Origin: Natronosporangium hydrolyticum
Lineage (GTDB): Bacteria > Actinomycetota > Actinomycetes > Mycobacteriales > Micromonosporaceae
Length of the DNA: 64,000 nucleotides
Assembly: GCF_016925615.1 (NCBI RefSeq)
Contig: NZ_CP070499.1
Location: 2,232,001 to 2,296,000, forward strand
Direction: 5' to 3'
Part shown: positions 26,004-34,005 of the stretch, one piece after another
Layout: every line of letters begins with the position of its first letter
How positions within the stretch are numbered: the stretch's first letter is position 1
The notes under the pieces: generated by a model
Seen by the model: the letters and a program-made list of their open reading frames with translations, nothing else
What the model was told of the DNA's origin: nothing
Database searches by the model: none
Program-made: the position numbers and the translations under genes

Positions 26004-26572
26004 GGGTCTCCGTAGTTGTGGTAGCCGGCGGTCTCCCAGAAGCCAGGTTCGTCGGCGAAGCCGAGCGTCAACCCGTGGATCCACTTGGCCGACTTCCACA
26101 GGTACAGGTGGGGCACGAGCAACCGGGCCGGACCACCGTGCTCCGGCGCCAACTCCTCGCCCTCGTACCGGTAAGCGATCCAGGCCTGCCCGTCGAGCAG
26201 ATCAGCCAGCGGCAGGTTCGTGGTGTAGCCGCCGTACGCGTCGGCCAGCGCAAAGTCGGCGGCGGTGTCGACCTCCGCGAGCAACACATCCAGCGACACC
26301 CCCTGCCACCCGGTGCCGAGCTTCGACCATTTGGTGACACAGTGCAGGTCGACGGTGGGCCGCTCGGACGGCAAGGCCAGCAGCTCCGGCCACGACCAGC
26401 GCCGCACCTGGCCGGACTCGGTGGTGATCCGGAACTCCCACTCGGCGGGCGGGATCCGGGGCGTCGGGCCGGCCGAGAGCACCGGGAAGTCCTCGGTCAG
26501 ATACTGGCCCGGCGGCAACCGCCGGTCGTCGACCCGGTCGCGGCCGGAGAAGCCCGGCGACACAATGCCCAC
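25973..26572 (-). CDS. Sulfite-oxidase-like molybdopterin oxidoreductase
   Basis: A 199-residue cytoplasmic protein of the sulfite oxidase/YedY molybdopterin fold. DLHCVTKWSKLGTGWQGVSLDVLL contains the Cys that ligates molybdenum, and PLADLLDGQAWIAYRYEGEELAPEHGGPARLLVPHLYLWKSAKWI is the conserved core. There is no signal peptide and no dimerisation domain. It starts with GTG. Operon order (molybdoenzyme, flavoreductase, DUF6510) is a recurrent actinobacterial module. The substrate is unknown. Confidence 0.88.
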   Translation of the reverse strand: MGIVSPGFSGRDRVDDRRLPPGQYLTEDFPVLSAGPTPRIPPAEWEFRITTESGQVRRWSWPELLALPSERPTVDLHCVTKWSKLGTGWQGVSLDVLLAEVDTAADFALADAYGGYTTNLPLADLLDGQAWIAYRYEGEELAPEHGGPARLLVPHLYLWKSAKWIHGLTLGFADEPGFWETAGYHNYGDPWREQRYQGD

Positions 26573-26669
26573 TGGTCAGCCCCCCTCTGCGCCAGCGCTT
26601 CCCTCATTGTCGCGTATCGGCGGCCCGGTTTCCGGGCGATGACCGGGGTAGTTCGGCGATCCTGGAAAC

Positions 26670-27824
26670 ATGTTCGACGTGGCGGTGGTCGGTGCCGGCC
26701 CGGCCGGCTGCGCCGCCGCGCTCGCCGCGACCGGGCGCGGCGCCCGGGTGCTGCTGCTGGACCGGGCCGCCTTCCCGCGGGACAAACCGTGCGGCGACGG
26801 CATCGCCCCGCACGCGCTGGCGGTGCTCGACCGGCTCGGCGCCGGCGGGGTCGTGGACGGCTACCCGCCGGTGGCGCGCCTGCGGGTGACCGGGCCCGGC
26901 GGCGACGAGGTCGACCGAGCGCTGCCGGAGGTCGCGCACACAGTGCCGCGTACCGTCTTCGACCATCGACTGGTACGCGTCGCGGTCGCCGCCGGCGCGG
27001 TGCTGCGCCGGCATCCCGTCCACCGGATCGAAGAGCACCCCGACCATGTGACGGTGGACGGGCTCGCCGCCCGGGTGCTGATCGGCGCCGATGGTGCCTC
27101 GTCCACCGTGCGGCGGTACCTGGGCCACCGGCCCAACCCACCCGGGCACCTGGCGTTGGCGCTTCGTGGCTACGCCCCGATGCCGCCGGAAGACCCGAGC
27201 CTGCCGGAAAACTTGTCGGCAGGCCCGCCCGCACAGCGCATCGTGATGACCGGGCAGGGCTGGCCCGCGTACGCGTGGAGTTTCCCGATCGGCGACGGCC
27301 GGCGCAACGTCGGCTACGGCGAGGTGCTGCAAGGGGCGCCGACCACCGGGCGGTATCTGCGTGACCGGCTGGCAGCGCTGCTGCCCGACCTGGCCGGTCT
27401 CGACGTCACCGCACTGCGCGCCCACCATCTGCCGCTGTCTACCCGGCGGCCGACCCCCGGCCGGGGCCGGGTGCTGCTCGCCGGCGATGCACTGTCACTG
27501 ATCAACCCCTTCACCGGCGAAGGGATCTACTACGCCGTCCGCTCCGGGGAGCTGGCCGGCGCCGAGGCGGCGGCGGGCGACGCCGGGGCAGGTGAGCGGT
27601 ACACCCGGGCGCTCGCGGCGGCGTTGGGGCGACACCTGCGCCACACCCGGGCCGCAGCCTGGTTGGGTGGCCACCGGTGGCTGGTCGACGCCGGGGTGCG
27701 CGCGGCGCGGCGCCGGGAACCGGCCTTCGAGGCACTGGTCGCGCTCGGGCTGGGCGATGGCCTACTCACCCCCGGGCTGCTGGGCTCCCTGTTCGCCGAG
27801 GCGCTGCGTCCCCGACTCCGCTGA
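26670..27824 (+). CDS. Geranylgeranyl-reductase-family FAD oxidoreductase
   Basis: A 384-residue flavoprotein. FDVAVVGAGPAGCAAALAA is the dinucleotide-binding start, DKPCGDGIAPHAL matches the geranylgeranyl reductase signature (PCGGG/PCGDG), and GDALSLINPFTGEGIYYAVRSGELA is the C-terminal FAD motif. Actinobacterial members reduce isoprenoid chains, for example of menaquinone, or act on other lipids. It is divergent from the sulfite-oxidase module. The ATG has no strong ribosome-binding site. Confidence 0.87.
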   Translation: MFDVAVVGAGPAGCAAALAATGRGARVLLLDRAAFPRDKPCGDGIAPHALAVLDRLGAGGVVDGYPPVARLRVTGPGGDEVDRALPEVAHTVPRTVFDHRLVRVAVAAGAVLRRHPVHRIEEHPDHVTVDGLAARVLIGADGASSTVRRYLGHRPNPPGHLALALRGYAPMPPEDPSLPENLSAGPPAQRIVMTGQGWPAYAWSFPIGDGRRNVGYGEVLQGAPTTGRYLRDRLAALLPDLAGLDVTALRAHHLPLSTRRPTPGRGRVLLAGDALSLINPFTGEGIYYAVRSGELAGAEAAAGDAGAGERYTRALAAALGRHLRHTRAAAWLGGHRWLVDAGVRAARRREPAFEALVALGLGDGLLTPGLLGSLFAEALRPRLR

Positions 27825-27840
27825 ACCGGCACCGCCGCCG

Positions 27841-27872
27841 CCCCCGTCGCCTGCCGCCCCCGTCGCCTGCCG
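27841..27872. repeat. 16-bp x2 tandem repeat after the GGR gene
   Basis: CCCCCGTCGCCTGCCG occurs twice head to tail (27841-27856, 27857-27872) in the 63-bp gap between convergent genes. Confidence 0.9.
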
Positions 27873-27887
27873 CCCTGCCGCAGCTGG

Positions 27888-28664
27888 TCAGCCCCCTGGG
27901 CCAGGCCCCGGTGGTGGCGGCTGCCCGGGTGGCGGCTGCCCGGGTGGCGGCTGCCCGGGTAGCGGCGGCTGCCCCGGTGGTGGTGCCGGTGCGGGTCCCG
28001 GCGGGGGTGGGTAGGAGCCGTACGGGCCCGGCTGTTGCGGCACCGGGTACGGGTAAGGGTAGGGGTAACCGGCCGGGGCGGCCCGGCGGAAGTAGACGTT
28101 GGACTTCGGCAGCGCGAGCAGCACCATCACCAGGATCAACGCGACGATCGTGAAGAGCCCCAACAGGAAGCTGTAGAACTGATACACCGCCGGGTACCCT
28201 TCGGGCACCCGCTGTTCGAATGAGGCGCTGCCGCTGGTGCCGCCGCTGTGGGCGTTGAGGTAACCGAGCCCGCTGGGGGCGGCGAATCCGCCCGCCGCCA
28301 ATGCCCCGAATCCGCACAGCAGCGTGAGGCCACCGAACACCCAGCTGAGGATCCGGCCGATGTTACTGCCGCGGCGCAGGATGAACGCCACCACCAGCAG
28401 CGTCGCGCCGATGACCACGGTGACCAGGGCAAGGATCACCACCATCACGATGGCGAAGGTCTCCAGCCCGCTGGTCACCCGACCCGACACTCCAGACTCG
28501 AGGATCGCGTCCTCGAGCTGGCCCCGGTACGACCCGAGGCCGACGAGGAGGCCCACCGCGTCGAGTAGGTAACCCACCCCAACGATCAACAGCAGCACGA
28601 AGGATGCCGTCACCGTGGTCGGGCGCCGCCGTTGGCTGCTCGGCGGCGCGTAATCCTGCCCCAT
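27888..28664 (-). CDS. Membrane protein with Pro/Gly-rich C-terminal tail
   Basis: A 258-residue protein with four hydrophobic segments (about residues 20-40, 70-95, 105-130 and 165-188), then a cytoplasmic or external tail of ~65 residues dominated by Pro, Gly, Tyr and Gln (GYPYPYPYPVPQQPGPYG, then PPPGQ repeats). The ATG at 28664 follows GAGGTGGGCACGCT. Such Pro-rich tails are common in actinobacterial membrane proteins of unknown function. The tail is encoded by a recent tandem repeat (27921-27965). Confidence 0.7.
   Translation of the reverse strand: MGQDYAPPSSQRRRPTTVTASFVLLLIVGVGYLLDAVGLLVGLGSYRGQLEDAILESGVSGRVTSGLETFAIVMVVILALVTVVIGATLLVVAFILRRGSNIGRILSWVFGGLTLLCGFGALAAGGFAAPSGLGYLNAHSGGTSGSASFEQRVPEGYPAVYQFYSFLLGLFTIVALILVMVLLALPKSNVYFRRAAPAGYPYPYPYPVPQQPGPYGSYPPPPGPAPAPPPGQPPLPGQPPPGQPPPGQPPPPGPGPGG
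27921..27965 (-). repeat. 15-bp x3 tandem repeat in the 3' end of the Pro-rich gene
   Basis: CTGCCCGGGTGGCGG repeats at 27921-27935 and 27936-27950 exactly, and at 27951-27965 with one change; on the coding strand it encodes PPPGQ units. Confidence 0.9.
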
Positions 28665-28734
28665 AGCGTGCCCACCTCGTCCGGTCGCCCACCTTTGGTA
28701 GCGACGGTAACAGCAGCCCGCCACTCTGCTCACC

Positions 28735-28786
28735 CGCCGAAGCCTCGCGCCAGGCGTGCCCGCCGAAGCCTCGCGCCAGGCGTGGC
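28735..28786. repeat. 26-bp x2 tandem repeat
   Basis: Two copies (28735-28760 and 28761-28786, 25 of 26 identical, beginning CGCCGAAGCCTCGCG) lie in the divergent region between the Pro-rich membrane protein and the single-helix protein. Confidence 0.9.
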
Positions 28787-28819
28787 GATCGCCCACCGGC
28801 CGCCAGTGGTGGCGGCATG

Positions 28820-28834
28820 ACTACCAAAGGTAGT
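28820..28834. promoter_or_regulatory. Inverted repeat ACTACC-AAA-GGTAGT
   Basis: A perfect 6-bp-arm palindrome lies 66 bp upstream of the gene at 28901. A related half-site, TTGGTAGC, lies near 28692. It may be an operator for the divergent pair; no binding protein is known. Confidence 0.3.
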
Positions 28835-28900
28835 TGTCGAAGTCTTGTTTCCCCGCCATCGCTGCGGGGAAGGCTGTGGACCGGACAGAAGGGATCCACC

Positions 28901-29509
28901 ATGTCAACCATCGAGATCGTTGTGGTCGTGGCGGTGGCGCTGCTCATCGTGGCCGCGCTCGCCGGAGGCGCGTTGTGGTGGCGGAGCCGCTCCTTGCGCG
29001 ACCGGTTCGGGCCGGAGTACGACCGGCTGGCCGCCGAGCGGGACAGCCGCTTCGCCGCCGAGAAGGAGCTGCGGGAACGCGAGCGCCGCCACGCCAAGCT
29101 GGAGCTGCGGGAACTCGACGAACCCACTCGCCAGCGGTACGCCACGGCATGGCGGGAGGTCCAGGCGGAGTTCGTCGACACCCCCGACACCGCTATCAAC
29201 GACGCTGAGTCGCTGGTGGTGCAGCTGATCGCGGAGAAGGGTTACCCCACCGACGATCGGACCGAACAACTCGACCAGGTTTCGGTCGACCATGCCCGCA
29301 CCCTCGGGTACTACCGGGACGCGAATGCGATCTACCGGAAGCATCAGCAGGGTGAGGCGAACACCGAAGACCTACGGCAGGCCCTGGTGCACTACCGGGT
29401 GCTCTTTGAGGACCTACTCGGGGAGGCGCCGACGCAGCGCCCCACGCCTGACCACAACGGCCAGCAGCCTGACCCCAACAATCAGCAGACTGCCAGTACC
29501 AGCGGATGA
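28901..29509 (+). CDS. Single-helix membrane-anchored protein with FVDxP domain
   Basis: A 202-residue protein with one N-terminal helix (residues 5-27), a charged segment rich in Arg/Glu (about 30-70), and a soluble helical domain (about 75-170) that begins YATAWREVQAEFVDTPDTAINDAESLVVQLI and ends EDLRQALVHYRVLFEDLL. The tail is Gln/Asn/Pro-rich. The same domain recurs in the next gene, so the two are paralogues arranged in tandem 16 bp apart. The domain is widespread in bacteria but I know no function for it. The ATG at 28901 is preceded by AGAAGGGATCCACC. Confidence 0.75.
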   Translation: MSTIEIVVVVAVALLIVAALAGGALWWRSRSLRDRFGPEYDRLAAERDSRFAAEKELRERERRHAKLELRELDEPTRQRYATAWREVQAEFVDTPDTAINDAESLVVQLIAEKGYPTDDRTEQLDQVSVDHARTLGYYRDANAIYRKHQQGEANTEDLRQALVHYRVLFEDLLGEAPTQRPTPDHNGQQPDPNNQQTASTSG

Positions 29510-29525
29510 CCAGGGAGAAGACGTC

Positions 29526-30281
29526 ATGACCTACGCTGCCTCGTCGGCCGATCAGGAGTCGTCGCCGTACCCGAACGGTTCGGGTAAGCCGGATGACTCC
29601 GGGTCGGTGCCGCCACCTCCGGCGGCGTTACCCGGCGCCTCGGAACCGCCCGCCGCTCCGGCGCCGGTCCACAGCACCGACCCCGCTACCCAGGGCGGTG
29701 ACAATTACGCTGCCCAGGACGGTGACAATCTGGTCGGTGATGGTCTGGGCGCTGATGGTCTGGGCGCTGACGGTCCGGGCGGTGACAGTCCGGGCGGTGA
29801 TCCGGGAGGCTCGTACGGTGGGGACACCGACGCCGGGACCTTCGCGGGAGAACCCGCCGGTGAGGTCTACCGTAGCCAGGCCGCCGCCGACCCGCCGGCC
29901 GCAACGTACCCGACGCCCATTGCGGACGGGGCCGCCCCCGCCCCCGAGCCCGTTGCCGCCGACCGATCGGAGCTGAGCACATCCGGCGTCGACGGGGGTA
30001 CGGCCGGCGCCGCTGCCCCGGGGCTGTGGGGCGACGGTGCCGCCGACCGGTACCGCGACCGGTTCCGGGAGATCCAGATCCGGTTCGTGGACGAGCCGGG
30101 CGGCGCCACCGGAGAGGCCCGCGACCTGGTCTCCGAGCTGTTCCAGGAGCTTTGGGAGACGCTGTCGGCCCGTAAGGCTGAGGTCGACCGGTGGGCGGAC
30201 GGGGACGGCGAAGACACCGAGGAGTTGCGCAATGCCGTCCGCAGCTACCGCGACCTGGTTGATGACCTGCTCGCTCGTTGA
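29526..30281 (+). CDS. Low-complexity protein with C-terminal FVDxP domain (paralogue of 28901 gene)
   Basis: A 251-residue protein. Residues 1-165 are disordered and rich in Pro, Ala, Gly and Asp, including (GADGL)-type repeats encoded by a 15-bp tandem repeat at 29736-29795. Residues ~170-250 are a helical domain, YRDRFREIQIRFVDEPGGATGEARDLVSELF...EELRNAVRSYRDLVDDLL, clearly homologous to that in the preceding gene. There is no membrane helix. The ribosome-binding site is AGGGAGAAGACGTC. Likely one operon with the upstream paralogue, giving a membrane-bound and a soluble version of one domain. Confidence 0.75.
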   Translation: MTYAASSADQESSPYPNGSGKPDDSGSVPPPPAALPGASEPPAAPAPVHSTDPATQGGDNYAAQDGDNLVGDGLGADGLGADGPGGDSPGGDPGGSYGGDTDAGTFAGEPAGEVYRSQAAADPPAATYPTPIADGAAPAPEPVAADRSELSTSGVDGGTAGAAAPGLWGDGAADRYRDRFREIQIRFVDEPGGATGEARDLVSELFQELWETLSARKAEVDRWADGDGEDTEELRNAVRSYRDLVDDLLAR

Positions 30282-30300
30282 TCCACATCGTTGGCATCCC

Positions 30301-30330
30301 CGACGCGCCGTCGCCTATGCGGCGGCGCGT
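30301..30330 (+). terminator. Terminator hairpin
   Basis: A 13-bp stem (30301-30313 with 30318-30330, one G-U pair, arm GACGCGCCGTCGC) with a CTAT loop lies 20 bp after the paralogue pair. The remainder of the 286-bp gap to 30568 shows no gene. Confidence 0.8.
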
Positions 30331-30567
30331 CAGCCGTCGTTCGGTGAGTTCGGTGAACCAATGGGCGCGTCAGCCATCATGAGCTGAGCCGTTCGGCGCC
30401 GCTGACGGCTCGAGCGGACAGCCGCGGGGTGGCATGATGGCGCGAACGAGCCTGGCGGTAGCGTGCGAGTGCGCAGGCTGGTGGTGTCTGCCGACCTTCC
30501 GTCATCGTCACGCCCCCGGCGGGAGCGCCACCGCCGGCCTCCGCCCGCGATGTAGGGAGGATGCGGA

Positions 30568-31869
30568 ATGTCTCACCTGGATGAGCTGTTCACGTCAGGC
30601 AGCGACGACGCTGCCGCACGACCCCACTTCGAACTCGCGCTGCGCGGGTACGACAAACGACAAGTAGACCACTACATTGCCCAGGCAGACAGCCGGTCTG
30701 CGAGCCTGGTCGCCGAGCGCGACCGTGCCTACCGGCAGCTGCGGGACCTGTCCGCGCGGCTGGAGCAGGCCCAATCCGAGATGGTGGAGCTCAAAGCGCG
30801 GCCGGCGCAGCTGGACCGGGCCACCTTCCGGGACCTCGGGCCCACGGTCGACCAAATTCTGGCCCTGGCGGAGAAGCAAGCTGCCGAGATCACTGACGCC
30901 GCCGCCGCCCACGCCGCCGAGCAGCAGGCCGCGGCCGACCGGGCGTTGCAGGAGGCACGGGAGCGTGCTGACCAACTGCACGCCGACAGCGAAGCCGCCT
31001 ACCAGCGGGCTGAAGAGGAAGCCCAGCGGAGTAACGAGCTCAGTTCCCAGCAGCTTGAAACCGCTCGTGCCGAGGCGGATGAGATGCTGGAAGCTGCCCG
31101 GTCGCAGGCGAACCAGGAGATCGAGTCGGCCCGGCAACAGACCCAACACGAGGTGCAGTCCCGGCAGGAGGTGCTGTCGCAGCTGCATGGTGAGCTTGAC
31201 GCGGCCGAACATCACCTCCACCAGACCCGGCAGCAGGGCACCGCGGCTGAGCAGGAGGTCAGCCAGCTACAGCAGCGACTCAGCCAGGTCACCCAGGAGC
31301 TCACCGAGGAACTTGACCGGTTGGAGCAGGCCCGGCAGGCGGCCGAGGCGGCTGAGCGGCACGCCACCGCGGTACGCGCGAGGGTGCACCGGGAGGCCGA
31401 GCGGGTCGCCCAGATGGCAGCGGCCGCCGTGATGGCGGCGGCCGAGCGGGGCGGCGAAACAGGCGAGTACCCGATGGTGGTGCCCTCGCAGCTCGTTGCG
31501 AAGGCGATGGCGGAAGAGGCCGAGGAATCGAGCGATCAACCCGGCTCACCGGCCCCGGCTAGCTCGTCTGCGATGTTCAGCCCATCGGCTCCGGTTAGCC
31601 CGTCTGCCCCGGTTAGCTCGTCGGAACCGGTCAGCCCGCCGTCGACGGGTTCTCCGATGTGGGGTTCCCCGACGTTGGGCTCCCCGACGGTCGAATCCCC
31701 ATCGATGGATTCGTCGCCGGTCGAATCCCCGACGATGAGTTCACCGCTAGTGGGCTCGCCGACGGCGGGCACAGGGCCGTCGGCGGGGAAGAGTCCGACG
31801 AACGCGCCGGAGGATTCGCCCACCTCGGAGTTCAGCTACGAATCGAACGGCCACCCGAGCCACCACTGA
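30568..31869 (+). CDS. DivIVA-like coiled-coil protein (Scy/FilP-like)
   Basis: A 433-residue protein. Near the N terminus, FELALRGYDKRQVDHYIAQADSR matches the DivIVA-type segment found in streptomycete polarity and cytoskeletal proteins (DivIVA, Scy, FilP). Residues ~45-300 form a nearly continuous coiled coil rich in Ala, Glu, Gln and Arg. The last ~110 residues are Ser/Pro-rich, with repeated SP, GSPT and VESP motifs suggesting phosphorylation or flexibility. It begins at the ATG 8 nt after GGGAGG. A structural role in polar growth or membrane curvature is inferred; proteins of this type are often mis-annotated as cellulose-binding. Confidence 0.8.
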   Translation: MSHLDELFTSGSDDAAARPHFELALRGYDKRQVDHYIAQADSRSASLVAERDRAYRQLRDLSARLEQAQSEMVELKARPAQLDRATFRDLGPTVDQILALAEKQAAEITDAAAAHAAEQQAAADRALQEARERADQLHADSEAAYQRAEEEAQRSNELSSQQLETARAEADEMLEAARSQANQEIESARQQTQHEVQSRQEVLSQLHGELDAAEHHLHQTRQQGTAAEQEVSQLQQRLSQVTQELTEELDRLEQARQAAEAAERHATAVRARVHREAERVAQMAAAAVMAAAERGGETGEYPMVVPSQLVAKAMAEEAEESSDQPGSPAPASSSAMFSPSAPVSPSAPVSSSEPVSPPSTGSPMWGSPTLGSPTVESPSMDSSPVESPTMSSPLVGSPTAGTGPSAGKSPTNAPEDSPTSEFSYESNGHPSHH

Positions 31870-31896
31870 GCCAGCCGAGCCACCACTGAGCCAGCC
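31857..31896 (+). repeat. 20-bp x2 tandem repeat across a stop codon
   Basis: GAGCCACCACTGAGCCAGCC occurs at 31857-31876 and 31877-31896. The TGA stop of the coiled-coil gene lies within the first copy. Confidence 0.9.
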
Positions 31897-31981
31897 GGCC
31901 CAGCCCAGTTATCCCTGCGCCGGGCACAGCCGGGCCATGCACTGAGTCAGCCGGCCAGCCCAGTTACTTCTGGGCCCGGCG

Positions 31982-32051
31982 CTGGGCTGCGTGGGCTGGG
32001 CTGCGGGGGCTGGGCTGCGGGGGCTGGGCTGCGTGGGCTGGGCAGCGGGGG
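31982..32051. repeat. 14-bp x5 tandem repeat
   Basis: CTGGGCTGCGTGGG and close variants occupy 31982-32051 in five head-to-tail copies. With the 20-bp repeat before it, this fills most of the 309-bp gap between the coiled-coil gene and the HNH gene. I see no gene in the gap. Confidence 0.9.
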
Positions 32052-32178
32052 GCGGAGCCGCCGCGGAGTTAAGTACCGGCAGGAGGCAGCGGCCGCAGTG
32101 AGTGCCGGGTGGTGAGACCCGGGCCGTAGCCAACGGAAACGGTGAGAGCGGGGCCGGGGGGAGCTGGCCGCTTCGGGG

Positions 32179-33906
32179 TCAGGGAGCTCCGGCCCGGTAG
32201 GGGACCAGCCCGTCGGGTATCGCGGGTTCGGGTGTGGTTACATACTGCAGCCCGCGGGGGGTGGTCCAGCCGAACACTCCCGGGGTGGGCTGGATCAGGT
32301 CAGCCCCGCCGTGATCTTTGAACCGGTGGTGCCGTCGGCACAGTGGTCCGAGGTTGTCGGCGGTGCTGGCGCCGCCCTGTGCCCAGGCCACGGTGTGGTC
32401 GAGGTCGCAACCTTGGGCGGGACGCCGGCAGCCCGGTGCGACACAGGTGGGGTTTCTGGCGCGCACCAGGGCAGCCACGCTGGTGCTGGGTCGGCGGGAG
32501 GCGGCCGGGCGGGCCCTCACCGGGCCGTGGCACACCACTTCGCCAAGGTCGTTCAGGAGCGAGTAGCGCCACGATCCGGCTCGCTGCTCGGCGGCGACGT
32601 GCCGGGCGATGTCGGCGATCACTGGGCCGAATCCGCGCAGATGGCCGGGCAGCTCTGTTAGGCCGATCAACGTGGTCAGCGGGACCTGCAACTCCACCAC
32701 ACCGGCCCGGGGTCCCGGCAGCGCCGTTGGGGTGACGCTCCAGTCGGGGGCACCGGCACCGGCACCGGCACCGGCAGCGGCAGCGTCGGTGCCGGCGCCC
32801 GGACGCCCTGCTGCGGCGACCGCCGAGTCGATGATCCACTCAGGTGATGCTTCGGGCGGCGGTTCGGGGAGCACCGCCGGCCACACAATCTCGTCCCACA
32901 AGCCGTGGTCCGGCAAGCCGTGGTCCGGCACCTCGGGGTTCGGCAAGCCGGGCTCCGGCAACCCATCGCCCGGCGGGCGGTCGTGGTGGGAACGGTGTGT
33001 GATCGGTCCAGGGTCGCCAGGGTCGCCGTCGGGGACGGGCAACCCGCCGTGATGGCGGCCCACCGGTCCACCGAGGGCCACTCCTTCGCCCGCGAGCAGA
33101 TCGACCATGGCGTCTGCTCGGAGCTGGTCAACCGAGCGATGATCACCGGCGCCCTTGGCCGCGGTGGCGATGGCGCTGAGTCTCTCCCACACCATGGCCA
33201 CATCGCGCGGTGGCAGGCTGCGTCCCCACAGGTCTCCGGAGCCGTCTTCGTTGTCTCGGACCTCCACCCGGCGGCCTCGCACCGCTGCGGTGGCCCGCCG
33301 TTGCGCCCAGGCCGGGTCGGCTGCCAACAGCAACGCCCGGAGTCGCGCCCGAAGCTGTCCGGTGGTCCACTGGCCGGCCCGGTCGATCACGCGCTCAACG
33401 AACGTGCGGGCGAGTGCGCGGTCAGGCAGCGGCTCGACCAACTCGGTGATCACCAACGCTCGGGGGAGGTCGATCGAGCCCTGTGAAAGCGCAGCCCCCA
33501 CCGCGGGGAACTTCTCGATGATCTCTTGCGCTTGGGCGAGTCGTCGTCCCGCCGCCATCGAGGTCCACCGGAGGGCGCAAGCGATCTCGGTCTCGGCCCA
33601 GGCGTACCTCCCCGAGCCGTCGGGCTCTGGTTGATCTTCCCAGGTGATTGCGGTCAGATCGGCCATCAGCTCGGCCTGCAGGTGCGAGATTAGCCGTTGC
33701 CGTGCCTGCAGCAGTCGCACCCGGTCGCGCTCGCTGATCTCTCGGCGATCGATCGAGGCAAGTAGCCGCGCGAGCTCCGGGCCGGGCGCTAGCGTCTCCA
33801 GATCGGTGGGGAACTCGCCGGCCGCACCGGTGGAGCCGGCGCCCGGCCAACTCCCCGCCGCTGCCGGGGGCGGCGCCGAAGAAGCGGGCTCCATCGATTC
33901 GATCAC
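32179..33906 (-). CDS. DUF222/13E12 HNH endonuclease
   Basis: A 575-residue protein of the actinobacterial 13E12-repeat family: an N-terminal DUF222 helical domain (about residues 40-330), a low-complexity linker including a long Ala/Gly run, and a C-terminal HNH nuclease domain with CVAPGCRRPAQGCDLDHTV and NLGPLCRRHHRFKD (zinc Cys pair and the H-N-H residues). I chose the GTG at 33906, not the earlier open frame, because TAGAAT at 33914-33919 on the same strand ends about 7 nt before it, so the message is leaderless, and because the family typically begins MIES. A LexA-type box overlaps the start. These genes are multicopy in many genomes; their function is unsettled. Confidence 0.88.
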   Translation of the reverse strand: MIESMEPASSAPPPAAAGSWPGAGSTGAAGEFPTDLETLAPGPELARLLASIDRREISERDRVRLLQARQRLISHLQAELMADLTAITWEDQPEPDGSGRYAWAETEIACALRWTSMAAGRRLAQAQEIIEKFPAVGAALSQGSIDLPRALVITELVEPLPDRALARTFVERVIDRAGQWTTGQLRARLRALLLAADPAWAQRRATAAVRGRRVEVRDNEDGSGDLWGRSLPPRDVAMVWERLSAIATAAKGAGDHRSVDQLRADAMVDLLAGEGVALGGPVGRHHGGLPVPDGDPGDPGPITHRSHHDRPPGDGLPEPGLPNPEVPDHGLPDHGLWDEIVWPAVLPEPPPEASPEWIIDSAVAAAGRPGAGTDAAAAGAGAGAGAPDWSVTPTALPGPRAGVVELQVPLTTLIGLTELPGHLRGFGPVIADIARHVAAEQRAGSWRYSLLNDLGEVVCHGPVRARPAASRRPSTSVAALVRARNPTCVAPGCRRPAQGCDLDHTVAWAQGGASTADNLGPLCRRHHRFKDHGGADLIQPTPGVFGWTTPRGLQYVTTPEPAIPDGLVPYRAGAP

Positions 33907-33914
33907 ATGTTCGA
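33899..33914 (-). promoter_or_regulatory. LexA (SOS) box over the HNH gene start
   Basis: On the coding strand the bases read TCGAACATGTGATCGA, one mismatch from the perfect actinobacterial SOS palindrome TCGAAC-N4-GTTCGA. It overlaps both the -10 (TAGAAT) and the leaderless start, so LexA binding would block initiation and DNA damage would induce the gene. Confidence 0.7.
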
Positions 33915-34005
33915 TTCTACCACGCTGGACAGATGAATCCACCGTCTCGCGTTACCTTGCTCGCACTGGTACGGCCCGCAGCCCGAGGGTACGGCCGGGG
34001 CGTAC

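Noticed and set aside
28735-28786. CRISPR-like or attachment-site repeat
   Set aside because: Two adjacent copies without spacers and no integrase or cas gene nearby; it is a plain tandem duplication.
30568-31869. Annotation of the coiled-coil protein as a cellulose-binding protein
   Set aside because: No carbohydrate-binding module or signal peptide is present; the N-terminal DivIVA-like segment and coiled coil indicate a cytoplasmic structural role.
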